This document shows, one piece after another, positions 60,950 to 64,000 of a DNA stretch of 64,000 bases; positions within the stretch are counted from its first letter, which is position 1; each line of letters opens with the position of its first letter. Source of the DNA: Magnetospirillum sp. UT-4 (GTDB lineage Bacteria > Pseudomonadota > Alphaproteobacteria > Rhodospirillales > Magnetospirillaceae); contig NZ_CACVCG010000101.1 of assembly GCF_902729435.1 (NCBI RefSeq), positions 84,250 to 148,249 on the forward strand, in the 5' to 3' direction. Both the position numbers and the translations under genes were made by a program. The notes beneath the pieces were generated by a model. That model was given only the letters and a program-made list of their open reading frames with translations. It was not told where the DNA came from and ran no database searches.

Positions 60950-61702
60950 ATGAAGACCATCATCCGGGCCGCCGCGGTCGCCTTCGTGGCAACCGCCGCC
61001 TTCGGCACTATCGCCCTTGCCGGGCCGCGCGACAAGCCGGCCCAGGGCAAGTCGGTGGGCGACAAGGACTACCAGTGGAACGCCGGCGGCGGCGAGCAGG
61101 ACGAAGCGCTGCACCTCAAGCCCGACCTCAAGAACGGCCGCGACGTCTACGAGGTCTGCGCCGCCTGCCACCTGCCCGAAGGCTGGGGCCTGACCGACGG
61201 CACCTTCCCGCAGCTGGCCGGCCAGCACAACAAGGTCATCATCAAGCAGCTGGCCGACATCCGCGCCCTCAACCGCGACAACCCGACCATGTATCCCTTC
61301 GCGCTGCCCGACCAGATCGGCGGCCCCCAGGCCATCGCCGACGTCGCCGCCTATATCGGCACGCTGAAGATGAACCCGGAACCCGGCATGGGCGACGGCA
61401 AGGACCTGGAGCACGGCAAGAAGCTCTACAAGGACAATTGCGCCCGCTGCCACGGCGACCACGGCCAGGGCGACAACGCGAAGTATTATCCGCGCCTGGA
61501 GGGCCAGCATTACAACTACCTGGTCCGCCAGTACCAGTGGATCAAGGAAGGCAAGCGCCGCAACGCCAATCCCGACATGATCAAGCAGATCCAGTGGATG
61601 ACCGAGCGCGACACCAAGGCGGTGCTGGACTACGTCAGCCGCATCAAGCCCCCGGCCGACAAGATCGGTCCCAAGGGCTGGAAGAATCCCGACTTCGAAT
61701 GA
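60950..61702 (+). CDS. diheme cytochrome c
   Basis: This 250-residue protein has a signal peptide (MKTIIRAAAVAFVATAAFGTIALA) and two c-type haem sites, CAACHLPEG and CARCHGDHG. Each is followed by a QLAGQHNKVIIKQL / RLEGQHYNYLVRQY motif typical of c4-like diheme domains. It is probably the second electron carrier to NosZ, comparable to NosC1/NosC2 of clade II operons. RBS AGAGAGGA lies directly before ATG 60950. The palindrome ACCCCTAGGGGT at 60897-60908 lies in the gap to the previous gene. Confidence 0.9.
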   Translation: MKTIIRAAAVAFVATAAFGTIALAGPRDKPAQGKSVGDKDYQWNAGGGEQDEALHLKPDLKNGRDVYEVCAACHLPEGWGLTDGTFPQLAGQHNKVIIKQLADIRALNRDNPTMYPFALPDQIGGPQAIADVAAYIGTLKMNPEPGMGDGKDLEHGKKLYKDNCARCHGDHGQGDNAKYYPRLEGQHYNYLVRQYQWIKEGKRRNANPDMIKQIQWMTERDTKAVLDYVSRIKPPADKIGPKGWKNPDFE

Positions 61703-61763
61703 TCGGGAGGCGGGCGCCCGGGTCCTCCGGGCGCCCCATCGCCAAGACCAGCGAGAGGCTGCC

Positions 61764-62423
61764 ATGCAGACCCAGATTTCCGGCCCGCCGCGGCACCTGT
61801 TCCGCATCCTCACCGCCATTGCCATGGCGCTGATCGTGGCCGCGTTCTTTTCCCCCATCTGGTGGGTGGCGCTGAAGGCGCCCAACTACCCCGAGCACAC
61901 CTTCCCCGACGGCGTGCGCATCCACTTCCACGTCAACGGCGTCTTCAACGGCTGCAAGGAGCGCCCCAAGACCGCCGACGTCTACGAGGACGAGGCGCTG
62001 GACTGCGTCCACGAGATGAACGTCATCAACCACTTCATCGGCATGGAGCCGATCGAGAAGGGGGCGCGGCTGGAGATCGCCGCCAGCCCGTACCTGTTCG
62101 GCCTGGCGCTCGCCATGCTGGCCGGGTTCCTGGTCTATTCGGGGCCGTTCTGGTGGGCGCTGCCGCTGGCCGGCGTGGTCATCCCGGTGGCCTTCGTGGT
62201 CGATTACGCCGCCTGGCTGTGGTGGTTCGGCCACAACCTGCATCCGTGGGGCGCCTTCACGGTCAAGCCGTTCATGCCGACCGTGTTCGGCGAGGGCAAG
62301 GTCGCCCAGTTCGGCACCTTCTCGTATCCCCATTACGGCTTCGGCCTGCTCGCCGCCGCCGCCCTGCTGCTGCTGCTGGCCCTGCTGCTGCGGCGCAAGC
62401 AGCTGAAGGCGGAGCGGGGGTAG
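61764..62423 (+). CDS. NosB-like integral membrane protein of clade II nos operons
   Basis: This 219-residue protein has four likely TM segments (residues about 14-36, 105-125, 127-150 and 185-208) and one periplasmic loop (about 37-100) with two Cys (FNGCKERP, ALDCVHEM). Clade II operons usually encode a membrane protein of this type near nosZ, called NosB, of unknown function; I assign this one by topology and position. The ending is a Lys/Arg-rich cytoplasmic tail. It is separated from nosD by 6 nt. Confidence 0.65.
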   Translation: MQTQISGPPRHLFRILTAIAMALIVAAFFSPIWWVALKAPNYPEHTFPDGVRIHFHVNGVFNGCKERPKTADVYEDEALDCVHEMNVINHFIGMEPIEKGARLEIAASPYLFGLALAMLAGFLVYSGPFWWALPLAGVVIPVAFVVDYAAWLWWFGHNLHPWGAFTVKPFMPTVFGEGKVAQFGTFSYPHYGFGLLAAAALLLLLALLLRRKQLKAERG

Positions 62424-62429
62424 GGCGCC

Positions 62430-63824
62430 ATGATCCGGGCACTGTCGTACGGAATTCGAATAATCCGTTCGATTTCCGTATCATGCGCCCATTGCGGGCG
62501 CGGCCAAGCAAACCGGAGGTTTGCGCCCGGCGAGGGACGAACAAAACCATACCAAGTCCGAATTCATAATTCGGACTTGGTATCAGCCGTCGCCGCCCTG
62601 CTCGCCGCCGCCTCGGTGGTCGGCGCGGCGGTGCCGGAGCCGCCGCCTTCGCGCGACGCCGCCGAGATCCAGGCGATGATCGACGCCGCCGAACCCGGGG
62701 CGGAGATCCGGCCCGAGCCGGGGCGCTACCGCGGCCGGGTGCTGGTGGACAAGCCGCTGATCCTGGACGGCGGCGGCAAGGTCACCATCGACGCCGGCGG
62801 CAGCGGCACCGTGATGGTGGTGCGCACCAACGACGCCACCGTGCGCGGCCTGCACCTGACCGGCACCGGCGAGGACCACAACGCCGAGGATTCGGGCATC
62901 CAGGTGCGCGGCAACAACAACGTGGTCAAGGACAACGTCATCGACGACGCGCTGTTCGGCATCGACCTGCAGCAATCCTATTTCAACGTCATCCGCCGCA
63001 ACCGCATCGCCTCGAAGCCCCTCGATCTCGGGGTGCGCGGCGATTCCATCCGGCTGTGGTACTCCGACGACAACCTGATCGAGGACAACGAGGTCAAGGA
63101 CAGCCGCGATTTCGTGCTGTGGTACGCCAAGCGCAACACCGTGCGCGGCAACCTGTCGACCGGCAGCCGCTACGGCATGCATTTCATGTTCGCCGCCGAC
63201 AATGTGGTGGAGAACAACCGCTTCCTCAACAATTCGGTCGGCATCTCGATGATGTACGACGAGGGCGACGTGGTGCGCAACAACGTCATCTCGCACTCGG
63301 TGGGGGCGACCGGGACCTGTCTGTCGCTCAAGGAGGCCAGCAACATCGTCATCGAGGGCAACGAGATCCTGTATTGCGCCAACGGCATCTTCCTCGATCT
63401 CTCGCCGTTCCAGCCCGAGGCGGTCAACCGCATATCCAACAACCGCATCGCCTTCAACGACATCGCCATCTCGTTCCTCAACGACTGGGAGCGCAACCAC
63501 TTCACCGGCAACCGGCTGACCGGCAACATGACCGAGGTGGCGGTGTTCGGCGGCGGCTCGGCCAAGCGCAACCTGTGGGATGGCAATGCCTGGGACGGCT
63601 ACGAGGGCTTCGATCGCGACGGCGACGGCATCGGCGACACCCCGCACCGGGTGATGGGCTATGCCGGCCGGGTGTGGATGGACGTTCCCGACACCCGCTT
63701 CTTCAAGGGCACGGCGATCCTTGAAGTGCTCGACTTCCTCGACCGTCTGGCCCCGTTCAGCGAGCCCGAACTGCTGCTGGAGGACAGCCGCCCGGTTAGC
63801 GCCAAGAGAAAGGAGCCGGCATGA
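62430..63824 (+). CDS. nosD: NosD copper-site maturation protein with an odd N terminus
   Basis: This 464-residue protein is of the NosD/CASH (carbohydrate-binding and sugar hydrolase) family. A right-handed beta-helix is built from 'NNVVKDNVIDD', 'NLIEDNEVKDS', 'NTVRGNLSTGS' and 'NVVENNRFLNNS'-type repeats, ending WDGYEGFDRDGDGIGDTPHRV (a calcium-type loop). NosD helps the NosDFY complex build the CuZ cluster. ATG 62430 follows TAGGG. About 46 codons between residues 6 and 52 do not look like a signal peptide and are encoded by a cluster of hairpins (repeat at 62448-62583). Without them the N terminus would read MIRALSAVAALLAAASVV, a normal signal peptide. An alternative TTG start at 62577 lacks a ribosome-binding site. 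The gene overlaps nosG by 4 nt. Confidence 0.88.
   Translation: MIRALSYGIRIIRSISVSCAHCGRGQANRRFAPGEGRTKPYQVRIHNSDLVSAVAALLAAASVVGAAVPEPPPSRDAAEIQAMIDAAEPGAEIRPEPGRYRGRVLVDKPLILDGGGKVTIDAGGSGTVMVVRTNDATVRGLHLTGTGEDHNAEDSGIQVRGNNNVVKDNVIDDALFGIDLQQSYFNVIRRNRIASKPLDLGVRGDSIRLWYSDDNLIEDNEVKDSRDFVLWYAKRNTVRGNLSTGSRYGMHFMFAADNVVENNRFLNNSVGISMMYDEGDVVRNNVISHSVGATGTCLSLKEASNIVIEGNEILYCANGIFLDLSPFQPEAVNRISNNRIAFNDIAISFLNDWERNHFTGNRLTGNMTEVAVFGGGSAKRNLWDGNAWDGYEGFDRDGDGIGDTPHRVMGYAGRVWMDVPDTRFFKGTAILEVLDFLDRLAPFSEPELLLEDSRPVSAKRKEPA
62448..62583. mobile_element. MITE-like palindromic element at the start of nosD
   Basis: Four perfect or near-perfect hairpins lie in 136 nt: TACGGAA-T-TCGAA-taatccg-TTCGA-T-TTCCGTA (62448-62480), GCGCCC-attgc-GGGCGC, GCAAACC-gga-GGTTTGC, and the long ATACCAAGTCCGAATT-cat-AATTCGGACTTGGTAT (62549-62583). 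The two ends share an imperfect inverted match (TACnnAnTnCGAAT) and a TA at each border. The segment is richer in A+T than the nos genes. No transposase is encoded, so it would be a non-autonomous element. Confidence 0.6.
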
Positions 63825-64000
63825 CCGCCGCCGCCGTCCGGCCGCCGCCATCCCCGGTGCAACTGGAACGCCGCCGCCGCTTCCTGCGCTCGGTCCTGCT
63901 GGGCGGGGCCGCCGTGGGCGCCGCCCTGGCCGGGTGGATACCCATTGCCATTCGCGCCGAACCCCGGCTGCGTCCGCCGGGCGCCATCGCCGAGGACGAG
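63821..64000 (+). CDS. nosG: NosG-like ferredoxin (MauM/NapG family), 3' end beyond the window
   Basis: Sixty residues are visible. A Tat-type signal (RRRFLRSVLLGGAAVGAALAGW) is followed by AIRAEPRLRPPGAIAEDE, the sequence that precedes the first ferredoxin motif in NapG/NosG/MauM proteins. The iron-sulfur motifs themselves lie beyond the right edge. In clade II operons NosG is part of a quinol-oxidising NosGH route to NosZ. It is translationally coupled to nosD (ATGA). Confidence 0.75.
   Translation, partial: MTAAAVRPPPSPVQLERRRRFLRSVLLGGAAVGAALAGWIPIAIRAEPRLRPPGAIAEDE

Noticed and set aside
1-64000. tRNA, rRNA or CRISPR arrays
   Set aside because: I saw no rRNA stretches, no cloverleaf with a CCA end or anticodon arm that held up, and no spaced identical repeats; the repeats present are protein-coding modules.

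Overview
The window is about 64 kb of very GC-rich DNA. Tightly packed genes, Sec and Tat exported proteins, denitrification genes and long operons with 4-nt overlaps all suggest an alphaproteobacterium. A Rhodospirillales organism close to Magnetospirillum/Paramagnetospirillum is my best guess. This is inferred from gene content and composition; no marker gene (rRNA, ribosomal protein) is present to prove it.

Region 1 (1-14703) is an aryl-polyene-type (ape) biosynthetic operon on the minus strand, reading from 13992 down to 689. Its gene order matches the E. coli ape cluster from apeC to apeR: ketosynthase-like chain-length factor, acyltransferase, two acyl carrier proteins, membrane protein, AMP-ligase, dehydratase, glycosyltransferase/acyltransferase fusion, thioesterase, LolA-like carrier, MMPL exporter, DUF3261 lipoprotein, ketosynthase, dehydratase, ketoreductase, ketosynthase. 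Nearly every junction is a 4-nt stop/start overlap. A phosphopantetheinyl transferase that could activate the two carrier proteins is divergent at 14125. A phenylacetate-CoA ligase (paaK, cut by the window edge) follows the operon. No ammonia lyase or methyltransferase of the classical cluster is seen.

Region 2 (14762-17361, plus strand) holds an exported trypsin-like serine protease overlapping a TraT-family lipoprotein, then a 74-residue P-loop-like protein with its own promoter.

Region 3 (17379-53762, minus strand) is one uninterrupted reading frame of 36.4 kb (12,127 codons), a giant repeat protein. From N to C terminus it carries a FecR-like domain, an acidic segment, a serralysin-like zinc metalloprotease (HEIGHALGLEH at residue 588), two EF-hand loops, an alanine-rich helical stretch of about 2,350 residues, cadherin/Ig-like repeats, about 14 LamG-like lectin folds mixed with RTX calcium-binding blocks, seven propeller-like repeats, a 'TNxGTI' beta-helix region, and a type-I-secretion-like C terminus. 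No exporter for it lies in the window.

Region 4 (53763-57726) has a divergent AT-rich intergenic region with a near-consensus sigma70 promoter, a small exported protein, an EamA permease, DUF411 and DUF2946 proteins, and a TlpA-like/SCO pair likely linked to copper delivery.

Region 5 (57887-64000, plus strand) is a clade II (Sec-exported) nitrous oxide reductase operon: nosZ, two diheme cytochromes c, a NosB-like membrane protein, nosD, and nosG (cut by the edge). Three FNR/NNR-type palindromes (55502, 56039, 57788) sit 54-61 nt before the DUF411, DUF2946 and SCO genes, and the third is shared with nosZ. This ties those genes to the nos operon as one probable oxygen/NO-controlled regulon. 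Two reading frames (the ape glycosyltransferase/acyltransferase and nosD) are interrupted in frame by clusters of perfect hairpins that look like small inserted palindromic elements.
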